A DNA stretch of 64,000 bases. Origin: Holophagales bacterium. GTDB lineage: Bacteria; Acidobacteriota; Thermoanaerobaculia; Multivoradales; JAGPDF01. The stretch spans positions 2,139,501 through 2,203,500 of the forward strand of contig CP064972.1 in assembly GCA_016699405.1 (NCBI GenBank). Direction: 5' to 3'. Numbering within the stretch: position 1 is the first letter of the stretch; the number at the start of each line of letters is the position of its first letter. The position numbers and the translations under genes were made by a program. Under the pieces are notes generated by a model that did no database searches, was not told the DNA's origin, and saw only the letters and a list, made by a program, of their open reading frames with translations. Below are positions 1 to 8,569 of the stretch, one piece after another.

Positions 1-2691
1 CGGGCGGTGCAGGTGCGCTTCGACCGCGAACGCCTGGCGGCGCACCAGGTCTCGATCCTTCAGGTGGCACAGGCGCTCTCCGGCATGAACTGGAAGCTCC
101 CGGCGGGATCGTTCGCCGCCGCGAATCACGAAGTCGAGGTGGAGGTCGGGAACCTCTTCCAGAGCGCCGACGAGGTCGCTGCGGCGGTGGTCGGCGTCTA
201 CGGCGGTCGGCCGGTCTTCCTGCGCGACGTCGCCCTCGTCACCGACGGAGCGGACGAGCCCAGCCAGTACGTCTGGATGACCGCCGGAGTCGCCGCGGCG
301 GCCAAGGGGCTGCCGGAAGGGCTCGACGTGCCGGCGGTGACCGTCGCGGTCTCGAAGAAGCCGGGGACGAACGCCGTGCAACTGGTCGCCGAGCTCGACG
401 GTCTCGTCGAGCGGCTGAAGGGGCCGGTGATCCCGTCGCAGGTCGAGGTGACCAAGACCCGCGACTACGGATTCACCGCCGACGAGAAGTCGTCCGAGCT
501 GATGAAGCACCTGGGACTGGCCACGCTCTCGGTGGTGGCGCTGATGGCGCTGGCGCTCGGTCGGCGCGAGGCGGTCGTCGTGGCGGTGGCTGTGCCGGTG
601 ACGCTCGCCCTGACCCTGGCGGCCTCCTACCTCTTCGGCTACACGCTCAATCGCGTCACCCTGTTTGCCCTCATCTTCGCCATCGGCATCCTGGTCGACG
701 ACGCGATCGTGGTGGTCGAGAACATCCACCGTCACTATCAGCTCGGCTGGACGAGCCCGCGGCATGCCACCGTCTTCGCCACCGACGAGGTGGGCAATCC
801 GACGATCCTGGCGACGCTGACGGTGATCGGCGCGCTGCTGCCGTTGGCCTTCGTCTCGGGACTGATGGGGCCGTACATGCGGCCGATCCCGATCAACGCC
901 TCAGCGGCCATGGTCTTCTCGCTGCTGGTGGCGTTCGTGGTCTCGCCCTGGCTGACCTTCCGGCTCTTCCGCAAGCACGCCGAGGCGATGGCGGCGATCG
1001 GGCACGCGGCGCCCGACGCCGAGACGGCCGAGGAGACCCGGCTGCATCGCCTCTACCAGAAGCTCTTCGCGCCGCTCCTGGCGAGTCCGGTCAAGCGCTG
1101 GGCGCTCCTCGGCGCGGTGGGCGTGCTGCTCCTGGCCGCGGTGGCACTCTTCCCGGCCCGGTTGGCGGTGGTCAAGATGCTGCCGCACGACAACAAGAGC
1201 GAATTGCAGGTCGTCGTCGACATGCCCGAAGGGACGACGCTCGAGCAGACGGCGGCGGTGGCGCGGGAGCTGGCCGCGGCGGCCCGTACCCGACCCGAGG
1301 TGTCCGACATCCAGACCTACGTCGGCACGACCTCGCCCTTCAACTTCAACGGCCTCGTCCGGCACTACTTCCTGCGCTCCGGCCCGCTGGTGGCCGATCT
1401 GCAGGTCAACCTGCTGCCCAAGCACGAGCGCGACCGTGCCAGCCATCCGTTCGCCAAGGAGCTGCGGACCCTGTTGGCGCCGATCGCGGCGCGGCACGGT
1501 GCGAACGTCAAGGTGGCCGAGGTCCCGCCGGGACCGCCGGTGCTCTCGACCCTGGTGGCCGAGGTCTACGCGCCGACGCTCGAGCAGCGGGTCGACCTCG
1601 CCGGCAAGGTGCGGGCGGTGTTCGAGTCGACGCCCGGCGTGGTCGACGTCGATTGGTACGTGGAAGGTCCGGGAGAACGCGTCGAGCTGCGGATCGACCG
1701 CGAGAAGGCGGCGCGCTCCGGCATCTCGGCCGAGGCGATCGTCCGCACCGTGCGGGTCGGTCTCGCCGGCGCCGAGGTCGGGCGCCTCGCCGTGTCGCAG
1801 GCGCGCGAGGAGGTGCCGTTGGTCCTGCGTCTCGACCGCGCCCAGCGCTCGAGCATCGCCGAGCTGCTCGCCGTCGACGTCCACGGCAGTGCCGGACAAC
1901 TGGTGCCGTTGCGTGAGCTGGTGACCCCGCTGCCGCCGGCGGCGCGCGAGCGGTTCATCTACCACAAGAACCTGCGTCCGGTGACCTACGTCCTCGGCGA
2001 CGTCGCCGGGGCGGCGGAGTCGCCGGTCTACGCCCTCCTCGACATGGGCGAGCGGATCGATGCCATCGCCGACGGCGGGGGGCGCCGCATCGACGTGCTC
2101 TTCGCGGGAGCGCCGACCGACACCGCGCGGCCGACGCTGCTCTGGGACGGCGAGTGGCAGATCACCCACGACGTCTTCCGCGACATGGGGATCGCCTTCG
2201 GTGCCGTGGTCGTCCTGATCTACTTCCTCGTCGTCGGCTGGTTCCGCTCGTTCGTCACGCCGCTGATCATCATGGCGCCGATCCCGCTGACGCTCATCGG
2301 CATCGTCCCGGCACACGCCCTCGGCGGGGTGTTCTTCACCGCCACCTCGATGATCGGGTTCATCGCGCTCGCCGGCATCATCGTGCGCAACTCGATCCTG
2401 CTCGTCGACTTCATCAACCTCGAGCTCGAGGCCGGCGAGACGCTCGAAGCCGCGGTCATCAAGGCGGCGGCGGTGCGTTTTCGGCCGATCGCGCTCACGG
2501 CGGCGGCACTGGTGGTCGGTGGCGTCGTGATCCTGCTCGATCCGATCTTCCAGGGGCTTGCGGTGGCACTGATCTCCGGCGTCGTGGTGGCGACGGCGCT
2601 CACCCTGGTCGTCATCCCGCTGCTCTATTTCATGTACGTCAAGACCGTCGGCATCGCCGCGGTGATTCCGCCGGCCGAGCCGCTCGACTGA
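1..2691 (+). CDS. RND-family efflux pump, inner-membrane permease (5' end outside window)
   Basis: The frame is already open at base 1, so the N-terminus is missing; at least 896 residues are present against about 1,030-1,050 for the AcrB/CzcA/HAE1 family. Typical RND features are visible: a membrane block with ILVDDAIVVVENI, whose Asp pair is the proton-relay site of TM4, a large periplasmic loop in the middle, and a second membrane block with GFIALAGIIVRNSILLVDF near the C-terminus. The protein should form the proton-driven inner-membrane part of a tripartite exporter; no adaptor or outer-membrane channel is in the window and they are probably upstream. It is followed 11 bp later by a DUF2892 gene and then by an ArsR-type regulator, which suggests a stress-regulated metal, metalloid or thiol exporter. 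The substrate cannot be read from the sequence. Confidence 0.9.
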   Translation, partial: RAVQVRFDRERLAAHQVSILQVAQALSGMNWKLPAGSFAAANHEVEVEVGNLFQSADEVAAAVVGVYGGRPVFLRDVALVTDGADEPSQYVWMTAGVAAAAKGLPEGLDVPAVTVAVSKKPGTNAVQLVAELDGLVERLKGPVIPSQVEVTKTRDYGFTADEKSSELMKHLGLATLSVVALMALALGRREAVVVAVAVPVTLALTLAASYLFGYTLNRVTLFALIFAIGILVDDAIVVVENIHRHYQLGWTSPRHATVFATDEVGNPTILATLTVIGALLPLAFVSGLMGPYMRPIPINASAAMVFSLLVAFVVSPWLTFRLFRKHAEAMAAIGHAAPDAETAEETRLHRLYQKLFAPLLASPVKRWALLGAVGVLLLAAVALFPARLAVVKMLPHDNKSELQVVVDMPEGTTLEQTAAVARELAAAARTRPEVSDIQTYVGTTSPFNFNGLVRHYFLRSGPLVADLQVNLLPKHERDRASHPFAKELRTLLAPIAARHGANVKVAEVPPGPPVLSTLVAEVYAPTLEQRVDLAGKVRAVFESTPGVVDVDWYVEGPGERVELRIDREKAARSGISAEAIVRTVRVGLAGAEVGRLAVSQAREEVPLVLRLDRAQRSSIAELLAVDVHGSAGQLVPLRELVTPLPPAARERFIYHKNLRPVTYVLGDVAGAAESPVYALLDMGERIDAIADGGGRRIDVLFAGAPTDTARPTLLWDGEWQITHDVFRDMGIAFGAVVVLIYFLVVGWFRSFVTPLIIMAPIPLTLIGIVPAHALGGVFFTATSMIGFIALAGIIVRNSILLVDFINLELEAGETLEAAVIKAAAVRFRPIALTAAALVVGGVVILLDPIFQGLAVALISGVVVATALTLVVIPLLYFMYVKTVGIAAVIPPAEPLD

Positions 2692-2702
2692 AGGAGAGAC
2701 CG

Positions 2703-2891
2703 ATGAAGATCAACGACGCCCTGCGCGCCATCGCCGGCAGCCTCGTGCTGGCTTCCGTCGCCCTCGGGCACTGGGTGCACCCGGGCTGGTACCTGTTCAC
2801 CGCCTTCGTCGGAGCGAACCTGCTTCAGTCGGCCTTCACCGGCTGGTGCCCGATGATCACGATTCTCAAGAAGCTCGGCCTTCCGGAGTGA
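2703..2891 (+). CDS. DUF2892 (YgaP-like membrane) small protein
   Basis: A 62-residue protein with two hydrophobic segments and the WCPM motif typical of DUF2892, the membrane part of the rhodanese YgaP. ATG start 11 bp after the pump stop, with GGAGAG ahead of it. DUF2892 modules are often linked to sulfur or metal stress genes regulated by ArsR-type repressors, which matches the neighbour at 3177. The rhodanese half of YgaP is absent here. Function beyond being a small membrane protein is inference. Confidence 0.85.
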   Translation: MKINDALRAIAGSLVLASVALGHWVHPGWYLFTAFVGANLLQSAFTGWCPMITILKKLGLPE

Positions 2892-2895
2892 CGTC

Positions 2896-3180
2896 GTGAA
2901 GATGCTGATGATCGTCGTCGACTCGGCCAAGCGCGAGGAGCTCGAGGTGGTGCTCGAGCAGTCCGGCGTCGTCGGATACACTGAGATCCCACAGGCGGCG
3001 GGCCGCGGCGCGACCGGGCCGCGGCTGGGCTCGCGGGCATTTCCGCGCACCTCGGCGGTGATCTTCTCGGTGCTCTCGGCCGAGGCTCTCGCCACCCTGA
3101 CGGCCCGGATCCGCGAGTTCTGCGACGCCTGCGGCGAGCGGCTCAAGATGGTTGCCTGGGACGTCGAGGAGGTCATGTGA
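2896..3180 (+). CDS. PII-like / DUF3240-like small protein
   Basis: A 94-residue soluble protein, GTG start 4 bp after the preceding stop. It begins KMLMIVVDSAKREEL and has the alternating strand-helix layout of the PII/CutA ferredoxin-like fold, with a glycine- and arginine-rich loop (residues ~36-50) where the PII T-loop lies. Small PII-like proteins of this type sit beside RND metal exporters in other bacteria, where a sensing or modulating role is assumed. The stop overlaps the next start by 4 bp, so it is in the same operon. The family assignment is moderately sure; the ligand is unknown. Confidence 0.6.
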   Translation: MKMLMIVVDSAKREELEVVLEQSGVVGYTEIPQAAGRGATGPRLGSRAFPRTSAVIFSVLSAEALATLTARIREFCDACGERLKMVAWDVEEVM

Positions 3181-3524
3181 ACGATCAGGACGCACTGCTC
3201 GCCCGCATCGCCGAGCGGCTCAAGGCGCTCGCCGACCCGACGCGGCTGAAGATCCTCCATGTTCTCGAGGAGGGTGAGCGCTGTGTCTCGGAGATCGTCG
3301 AATCGGTCGGCGGGAGCCAGGCCAACGTCTCGAAGCATCTCTCGATCCTGCGCCGCGCCGGACTGGTGGACTGCCGGCGACGCGGGCTCAACGTCGACTA
3401 CCACGTGACGGACAGCACCTCGCTGGCGATCTGCCGGACGGTGTGCGCCGTGCTCGAGAAGCAGGCGGCGGCCGAGCATCGCGAAATCAAGCGCGCCCGG
3501 GCGGCGAGCGGGGGGTTCGGGTGA
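3177..3524 (+). CDS. ArsR-family winged-helix transcriptional regulator
   Basis: A 115-residue regulator with the canonical ArsR core: LKALADPTRLKIL in helix 1-2 and the recognition-helix motif SQANVSKHLSILRRAGLV (residues ~47-64). Four cysteines (Cys36, Cys66, Cys86, Cys90) sit in the alpha-2 and alpha-5 regions where metal, metalloid or persulfide sensing sites occur in this family. The classical CVCDL arsenic site is not present; CVSEI replaces it. GTG start overlaps the previous stop (GTGA), and its own stop overlaps the next start in the same way. It probably represses the operon when its inducer is absent. Confidence 0.9.
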   Translation: MNDQDALLARIAERLKALADPTRLKILHVLEEGERCVSEIVESVGGSQANVSKHLSILRRAGLVDCRRRGLNVDYHVTDSTSLAICRTVCAVLEKQAAAEHREIKRARAASGGFG

Positions 3525-3610
3525 ACGACCTCCTGCTCTTCCTCGCGTTCGTCGTGGTCTGGTTCCTGCTCCAGGTGGTGGTCCTGCCGCGGCTCGGTGT
3601 CCCCACCTGA
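3521..3610 (+). CDS. Tiny single-span membrane peptide; TGA at 3608 may be a selenocysteine codon
   Basis: GTG start overlapping the ArsR stop by 4 bp. As read to the first TGA it encodes 29 residues: one hydrophobic span, then LPRLGVPT. The same frame stays open past this TGA for another 35 codons to a TGA at 3716-3718, ending 5 bp before the FmdB start. The extension contains a Ser-Cys pair 14-15 residues downstream of the TGA. A GC-rich hairpin (3616-3639, loop GGCC) begins 5 nt after the TGA, roughly where a bacterial SECIS element would lie. The ORF itself is supported by the tight operon overlap; selenocysteine decoding is inference. Confidence 0.5.
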   Translation: MNDLLLFLAFVVVWFLLQVVVLPRLGVPT

Positions 3611-3723
3611 GCGGTCCCCACCCCGGCCGGGCGTCGGGGCGGCGCGAAGAGTTGTGCTGGCGAGCCGTCGGGACAAGACCCGGCCGGCTCGGCGGACGAA
3701 GACAGCAAGGGAGTCTGAACGGA

Positions 3724-3942
3724 ATGCCTCTCTACGAGTACAAGTGCCGCTCTTGCGGCCACCGTTTCGAGCTGCTGCAGCGGATGGGCGAGGGAGCGAC
3801 CGAAGTCGAGTGCCCGCGTTGCGGCGAGCGTACGGCCGAGAAGTTGCTCTCGACCTTCGCCGCCTCGGTGTCGGGATCGGGCCCTTCGGCCGGTCCGGCC
3901 TGCGGCGGCGGTGGTTGCGGCGCCGGTTCCGGATTCACCTGA
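3724..3942 (+). CDS. FmdB-family zinc-ribbon protein
   Basis: A 72-residue protein beginning MPLYEYKCRSCG, with CxxC pairs at residues 8-11 and 30-33 that form a zinc ribbon, and a Gly/Cys-rich tail containing CGGGGCG. This is the FmdB/CxxC_CxxC_SSSS family of putative regulatory proteins; the molecular role is not established. ATG at 3724 is chosen because the family starts exactly there, although the frame is open further upstream. Same orientation and close spacing place it in the RND-ArsR operon. Confidence 0.9.
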   Translation: MPLYEYKCRSCGHRFELLQRMGEGATEVECPRCGERTAEKLLSTFAASVSGSGPSAGPACGGGGCGAGSGFT

Positions 3943-4030
3943 GCCTCCTGAGTCGGCGGCCCGGGCGGCTGCCCCGCGAAGGACGAAGAACCCGCAGGGA
4001 GATACCCAGCGCCTGCGGAAAGGAGATCCC

Positions 4031-4429
4031 ATGCGCGAGACCGCGGTGGCATTCGAGGCGACGACGACGGCGAGCTTCTCCGCTGCCGTGGCCCGCGTGC
4101 GCGAGGAGTTGCCGAAGGAGGGCTTCGGCATCCTCACCGAGATCGACATGCAGGCCAAGCTCAAGGAGAAGCTCGGCGTCGACGTGCCGCCGAGCCTGAT
4201 TCTCGGCGCCTGTCATCCGCCGTCCGCCTACCGGGCATTGCAGGCCGTGCCGGAAGTCTCGGTGCTCCTGCCCTGCAACGTCTGCGTGGCGGTCGAGAAC
4301 GGGCTGACGGTGGTCCGGGCGATGAACCCCGCGGCCGTGATGGCGGTCCTCGCCGAGCCGAGCCTGCAGGCGGTCGGCGAGGACGTCGGCGCGGCGCTGC
4401 GCCGGGTGGTCGCCCGGGTCTGCGCTTGA
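4031..4429 (+). CDS. DUF302-domain protein
   Basis: A 132-residue protein with the DUF302 pattern: an amphipathic N-terminal strand-helix region, GFGILTEIDMQAKLKEKLG (residues ~33-51), then ILGACHPP and LLPCNVCV, with conserved Cys residues. A strong AAAGGAG sequence lies 6 bp before the ATG. DUF302 proteins are commonly co-located with thiol- and metal-stress genes, fitting this cluster, but no biochemical function is established. Confidence 0.9.
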   Translation: MRETAVAFEATTTASFSAAVARVREELPKEGFGILTEIDMQAKLKEKLGVDVPPSLILGACHPPSAYRALQAVPEVSVLLPCNVCVAVENGLTVVRAMNPAAVMAVLAEPSLQAVGEDVGAALRRVVARVCA

Positions 4430-4479
4430 ATCGTGGCGGAATCGGTCGCCGCGATGGCGCGACGGCGAGGGTGATGCGC

Positions 4480-4485
4480 TACGAT
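4480..4485 (+). promoter_or_regulatory. -10-like box TACGAT for the phytase-like gene
   Basis: TACGAT lies 11 bp before the ATG at 4497, in a GC-rich gap, and no Shine-Dalgarno sequence precedes that ATG. This spacing would give an almost leaderless mRNA. I see no convincing -35 box. Confidence 0.4.
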
Positions 4486-4496
4486 TCGCCCTTCTG

Positions 4497-5672
4497 ATGC
4501 TCGTTTCGTTCCGGCCCCGACCTTTCGTCGTCCGATTCCTGCCGGCCGCGGCCCTCGCCGCGGCCGGATTCGCGTCGCTCGGCCTGCTGGGCTGTGCCAC
4601 GGCGTCCGCGCCGCGCCAGGCGGAGCAGGAGCGCGTCGTTCCGCGGCGACTCGAGCTGCTCGGTCGGGCAGTCCTTCCCTCGCTGGAGCTGAACGGGACG
4701 ATCCTCGGAGGCCTCTCGGGGCTCACCTGGGTGTCGGGAGACGACTTCCTCGCGATCAGCGACGACAAGTCGGAGTTCGGCCCGCCGCGTTTTTATCGAC
4801 TGTCGATCCGACCCGAAGGCGAGCCCGACGGCAAGGGCCGGCGGATCCGGGCGGAGGTACGCGGCTGGACCTCGATCCGGGAGCAGGGCGGTGGTCCCCT
4901 CGAGGCCAAGCGAGCCGACCTCGAGGGGATCGCGGCGCTCGGCGAAGGGGACGTCTTCGTGTCGTCGGAGGGCTGGGGGGAGCGGCTGATTCCTCCCTTC
5001 GTGACCCACCTCGCTGCCGACGGAGCCTGGCGCGAGGACCTGCCGCTGCCCGAGGCCTTCGTCCCGACCGCCGACGGCCGCCGCGGCGTGCGGTCGAACC
5101 TCGCGTTCGAGTCGCTCACCACCACGCCGGATCGTCGCTACCTCTTCACGGCGACCGAAAACGCGCTGGCGCAGGACGGTCCACCGAGCGAGGCGGGGAT
5201 CTCGAGCCCGTCGCGTCTGCTGCGCTACGACCTTGAGGCGCGTCGCTGGGACCGGCAATGGCTCTACCCGGTGGAGCCGCCGCGCTTCCGCCCACAGCCT
5301 GGCGCCGTGCGGGCGGCGGGTCTGGTGGATCTCGAGGCGATCGACGCCGGCCATCTGCTCGCGCTCGAACGCTCGTTCGAGCGGGGCCACGGGTACAACA
5401 TCCGCATCTTCGCCGTGGAGACGGCGGGTGCCGAGGACATCTCGTCGCGCTTGGCGATGACCGACGGACCGCCGCCGCGTCCGGTGCGCAAGCGCCTGCT
5501 CCTCGATCTGACCCGGCTGGGGATTCGGCTCGACAACCTCGAAGGGCTCGCGCTCGGGCGTCGGCTTCCCGACGGACGCCGCCTGCTGGTCCTGGTCTCC
5601 GACGACAACTACAAGCACGGCCAGCAGATCAATCAGGTCCTCGTCTTTGCGCTGACGCTCTCCCCCCGTTGA
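4497..5672 (+). CDS. Esterase-like activity of phytase family lipoprotein
   Basis: A 391-residue protein with a lipoprotein-type signal ending in LLGC (Cys ~33), so it is probably membrane anchored outside the cytoplasm. The mature part matches the phytase-like esterase beta-propeller family: LGGLSGLTWVSGDDFLAISDD near the start, VDLEAIDAG in the middle, and LDNLEGLALG near the end, the last being the family hallmark. Such proteins are inferred phosphodiesterases or esterases; the substrate is unknown. It is followed by dacB after 59 bp. Confidence 0.8.
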   Translation: MLVSFRPRPFVVRFLPAAALAAAGFASLGLLGCATASAPRQAEQERVVPRRLELLGRAVLPSLELNGTILGGLSGLTWVSGDDFLAISDDKSEFGPPRFYRLSIRPEGEPDGKGRRIRAEVRGWTSIREQGGGPLEAKRADLEGIAALGEGDVFVSSEGWGERLIPPFVTHLAADGAWREDLPLPEAFVPTADGRRGVRSNLAFESLTTTPDRRYLFTATENALAQDGPPSEAGISSPSRLLRYDLEARRWDRQWLYPVEPPRFRPQPGAVRAAGLVDLEAIDAGHLLALERSFERGHGYNIRIFAVETAGAEDISSRLAMTDGPPPRPVRKRLLLDLTRLGIRLDNLEGLALGRRLPDGRRLLVLVSDDNYKHGQQINQVLVFALTLSPR

Positions 5673-5719
5673 GCGAGGGGACCCGGATCATGCCGCTTCG
5701 CGGCGAGGCGCGGCGCCGG

Positions 5720-5725
5720 TATGAT
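5720..5725 (+). promoter_or_regulatory. -10-like box TATGAT for dacB
   Basis: TATGAT ends 6 bp before the dacB ATG at 5732. Transcription would start at or next to the start codon, and there is no Shine-Dalgarno sequence, so a leaderless transcript is likely. Confidence 0.5.
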
Positions 5726-5731
5726 CGCGGC

Positions 5732-7228
5732 ATGACGTCTGGTTTCCGGTTCGCAGGGAGCGCCCTGCTGCTCGCCGCCCTTTTCGCTCCACCGCTTGCC
5801 GGCGCGCCCGCGCCGTCGGCCCGGACGCCGGCGGCGAGCCCGGCGCAACGCCCGACCACGCTCGTTCAGGCGTTGACGCAGCAGGCGGTGTTCGCCAAGC
5901 GGGCCGCGAAAGCGGTGGGCATCAGCGTGGTCGACCTCGAGACCGGGCGGAGCGTCTTCGGCCTGGCGCCCGACGAGCTGCGGATCCTCGCCTCGAACAC
6001 CAAGCTCGCCACCACCGCGGCGGCGCTCGACGCCTTCGGCCCCGGAACGCTCTACGAGACGAAGGTCCTGACACGGGGGACGATCGCCGACGGGACGCTG
6101 CTCGGCGACCTGGCGGTGGTGGGCAGCGGCGACCCGAACATCTCGGGGCGTTTCAGCGAGGGCGATCCCTACGCCGTCTTTCGGCCCTGGGGCCGTGCGC
6201 TCGCCGCCCTCGGCGTGCGACGAGTGGCGGGCGACCTGCTGCTGGTCAACGGCATCTTCGCCCAGCCTCGTGTCCACCCGGACTGGCCGCGCGATCAACT
6301 GACGACCTGGTACGAGGCTCCGGTGGACGGGCTCTCGTTCAGCGACAACTGCGTGCTGGTCCGGGTGACGCCGGGTGCCAAGCCGGGTGACCCGGCGCGC
6401 GCCGAGACGGTGCCCAAGCTGCCGTACTTCAAGATCCGCAACAGTGCGCGGACGACCGACGACAAGCGGCAGAGCCACCTTTTCGTCGGTCGGCAGGGGG
6501 ATAGCGACGAGATCGTCGTCGGCGGCTCGATCTGGGCCCGCTCCGGCCCCGCCGAAGAGTGGGTGGCGGTGGTCGACCCGGTCGCCTACTTCGGCGCGGC
6601 GCTGCGCGCGGCGCTCGCCGAGGAGGGTGTGGAGGTCGTCGGTGCGCCGCGGGAGGTCCACGGCCTGCCCGAAGGCGAATGGCAGAGCGTCGCCGAGCAT
6701 CGCAGCGACCTTGCGCTGACGATCGAGGTCACGAACAAGCGCAGCCAGAACTTCTACGCCGAGACGCTGGTCAAGACGCTCGGCCTGCGCCTGGCGGGGG
6801 AGGGGAGCTGGGCTCGCGGGGTCGCCAAAGTGGGCGAGTTCCTGCTCGGCCTCGGGCTGCCGGTCGGGAGCTTCGAGCTGGTCGACGGCTCGGGCCTGGC
6901 GCGCGGCAACCGGATGACGGCGCGCGGCATGACGATCCTGCTGGAGAAGATGTACCGCCACCGCTTCAGTCGCGAGTTCCTGCTGTCTCTGCCGTGGAGC
7001 GGCGAGCCGGGACTGTCGTGGAAGCGCCGCCTCGCCGAGGCGCCCTATCGCGGCAACGTCTTCGCCAAGACGGGGACGATTTCGGGGGTTTCCACGCTCT
7101 CCGGCTACGCCAAGGCGAAGTCCGGGAAGGTCTACGCTTTCTCGATCCTCTGCAACCAGATCCGCGGCCTGGGCGAAGCACACCGGGCGCAGGACGCGGT
7201 GGTGCGAGCGATCGTCGACGCGGGCTGA
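5732..7228 (+). CDS. dacB: D-alanyl-D-alanine carboxypeptidase/endopeptidase (PBP4, S13 family)
   Basis: A 498-residue protein with a Sec signal peptide (hydrophobic segment to about residue 26), acting in the periplasm on peptidoglycan cross-links. All three penicillin-binding motifs are present: SNTK with catalytic Ser88 and Lys91, SDN at ~204-206, and KTG at ~446-448. The insert between the first two motifs is typical of class C PBP4. The frame is open far upstream, but ATG 5732 is the only start giving a signal peptide, and it has its own -10-like box. It is expected to trim or hydrolyse DD-cross-links during wall remodelling. Confidence 0.93.
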   Translation: MTSGFRFAGSALLLAALFAPPLAGAPAPSARTPAASPAQRPTTLVQALTQQAVFAKRAAKAVGISVVDLETGRSVFGLAPDELRILASNTKLATTAAALDAFGPGTLYETKVLTRGTIADGTLLGDLAVVGSGDPNISGRFSEGDPYAVFRPWGRALAALGVRRVAGDLLLVNGIFAQPRVHPDWPRDQLTTWYEAPVDGLSFSDNCVLVRVTPGAKPGDPARAETVPKLPYFKIRNSARTTDDKRQSHLFVGRQGDSDEIVVGGSIWARSGPAEEWVAVVDPVAYFGAALRAALAEEGVEVVGAPREVHGLPEGEWQSVAEHRSDLALTIEVTNKRSQNFYAETLVKTLGLRLAGEGSWARGVAKVGEFLLGLGLPVGSFELVDGSGLARGNRMTARGMTILLEKMYRHRFSREFLLSLPWSGEPGLSWKRRLAEAPYRGNVFAKTGTISGVSTLSGYAKAKSGKVYAFSILCNQIRGLGEAHRAQDAVVRAIVDAG

Positions 7229-7253
7229 GGTCCGCTCTTACCGCGAGGTTTTC

Positions 7254-8480
7254 TTGGTCGAATCGCCCGAGGCCCGCCCGGCCGACTACCGGCGGCTGAT
7301 GAAGAAGGTCGAGCAGGTCGTCACCACCATCGAGCGGTCCGACGAGATCGCCGCCACGATCCACAGCCTCATCGACGCGATCATCGGCAAGTTCCGCGAC
7401 GAGCTCGGACTTTCCGGCGGTCGCCTCTACCGGCGTGAGGGAGACGACTACGTCTTGATGGCCACCTTCGCCGACGCCCATCCGGTGCCCGAGGGGACAC
7501 GGCTGCCGGCGGACTATCCGCCGATCGAGGCGATGCTGCGCGAGGGAACGGTGGACATGGACCTCGACGACCCGCGGGTCGACCCGGGACTCGAGCAGCA
7601 ACTCGGCGTGGCGCGCTTCGCGGCGATCGAGGTCGGCGAGGAGGCCTACCTGCTGGCCTTCGACGTCGCTCCCGGGCATCACCGCGAGGACGTCCTCTTC
7701 TCGCTCGGCGTGCTGCGGCACAGCATCAACCAGAAGCTGCGGCAGGAGCGGATGGAGGAGGTCTTCCGCGAAGCGCGCAAGATCCAGGCGTCGATCCTGC
7801 CGCGCCGGGCGCCGACGTATCACCAGTTCGACATCCACGGCGCCACCCGCACCGTCGAGTCGGTGGGCGGCGACTTCTACGACTTCATCCCGATCACCGA
7901 GAAGATGCTCGGCCTGGCGATCGCCGACGTCTCGGGCCACGGCCTGCCGGCGGCGCTGCAGGTGCGCGACATCTACATGGGGCTACGCATGGGGCTGGCG
8001 CGCGACTTCAAGATCGTGCGCACCGTCGAGCGCCTGAACGGAATCATCCACCAGAGCACGCTGACCAGCCGCTTCGTCTCGGTCTTCTACGGCGAGCTCG
8101 AGCCGTCCGGCGTCTTCATCTACGTCAACGCCGGGCACCCGGCGCCGTTCCATCTGCCGGCCGAGGGGCCGCCGCACTTCCTGACCGAGGGCGGCCCGGT
8201 GCTCGGGCCCTTGCCGCAAGCCTCGTACGAGCGGGGGTTCGTCCATGTGAGGGCGGGCGACCTGCTGGTGCTGTACACCGACGGAGTGATCGAGGCCTCG
8301 CGTGGGCACGACGCGGAACGCGAAGAGTACGGCGCCGAACGGTTGGCGGCGGCCGCGGCACGCCTGCGCGGGAGACCGGCGCGCGAGATCGTCGACGAGC
8401 TCTTCGCCGACATCGACCGCTTCACCGGCGGCGAACCGCCGGAGGACGACCGGACGCTCGTGGTGGTTTCGGCGCCGTAA
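7254..8480 (+). CDS. GAF - PP2C/SpoIIE-type serine phosphatase (RsbU-like)
   Basis: A 408-residue cytoplasmic protein. Residues ~20-165 form a GAF-like sensory domain; residues ~185-408 are a SpoIIE/RsbU-type PP2C phosphatase with VGGDFYDF, ADVSGHGLPAAL, VNAGHPAP and the C-terminal DDRTLVVV metal-binding motifs. It should dephosphorylate an anti-anti-sigma (STAS) protein; a STAS/anti-sigma kinase pair lies at 17.5-18.3 kb. TTG 7254 is chosen because GCGAGG precedes it; ATG 7299 is an alternative that would still keep both domains. Confidence 0.88.
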   Translation: MVESPEARPADYRRLMKKVEQVVTTIERSDEIAATIHSLIDAIIGKFRDELGLSGGRLYRREGDDYVLMATFADAHPVPEGTRLPADYPPIEAMLREGTVDMDLDDPRVDPGLEQQLGVARFAAIEVGEEAYLLAFDVAPGHHREDVLFSLGVLRHSINQKLRQERMEEVFREARKIQASILPRRAPTYHQFDIHGATRTVESVGGDFYDFIPITEKMLGLAIADVSGHGLPAALQVRDIYMGLRMGLARDFKIVRTVERLNGIIHQSTLTSRFVSVFYGELEPSGVFIYVNAGHPAPFHLPAEGPPHFLTEGGPVLGPLPQASYERGFVHVRAGDLLVLYTDGVIEASRGHDAEREEYGAERLAAAAARLRGRPAREIVDELFADIDRFTGGEPPEDDRTLVVVSAP

Positions 8481-8569
8481 CCGCGACGAGGTCGGCGGTC
8501 GCCTCTCGACCTCGCCCCCGACTTCGAAGGAGCGCTCCCGGTCCGGTTGCCGACCGTGGTTCGCTCGGC

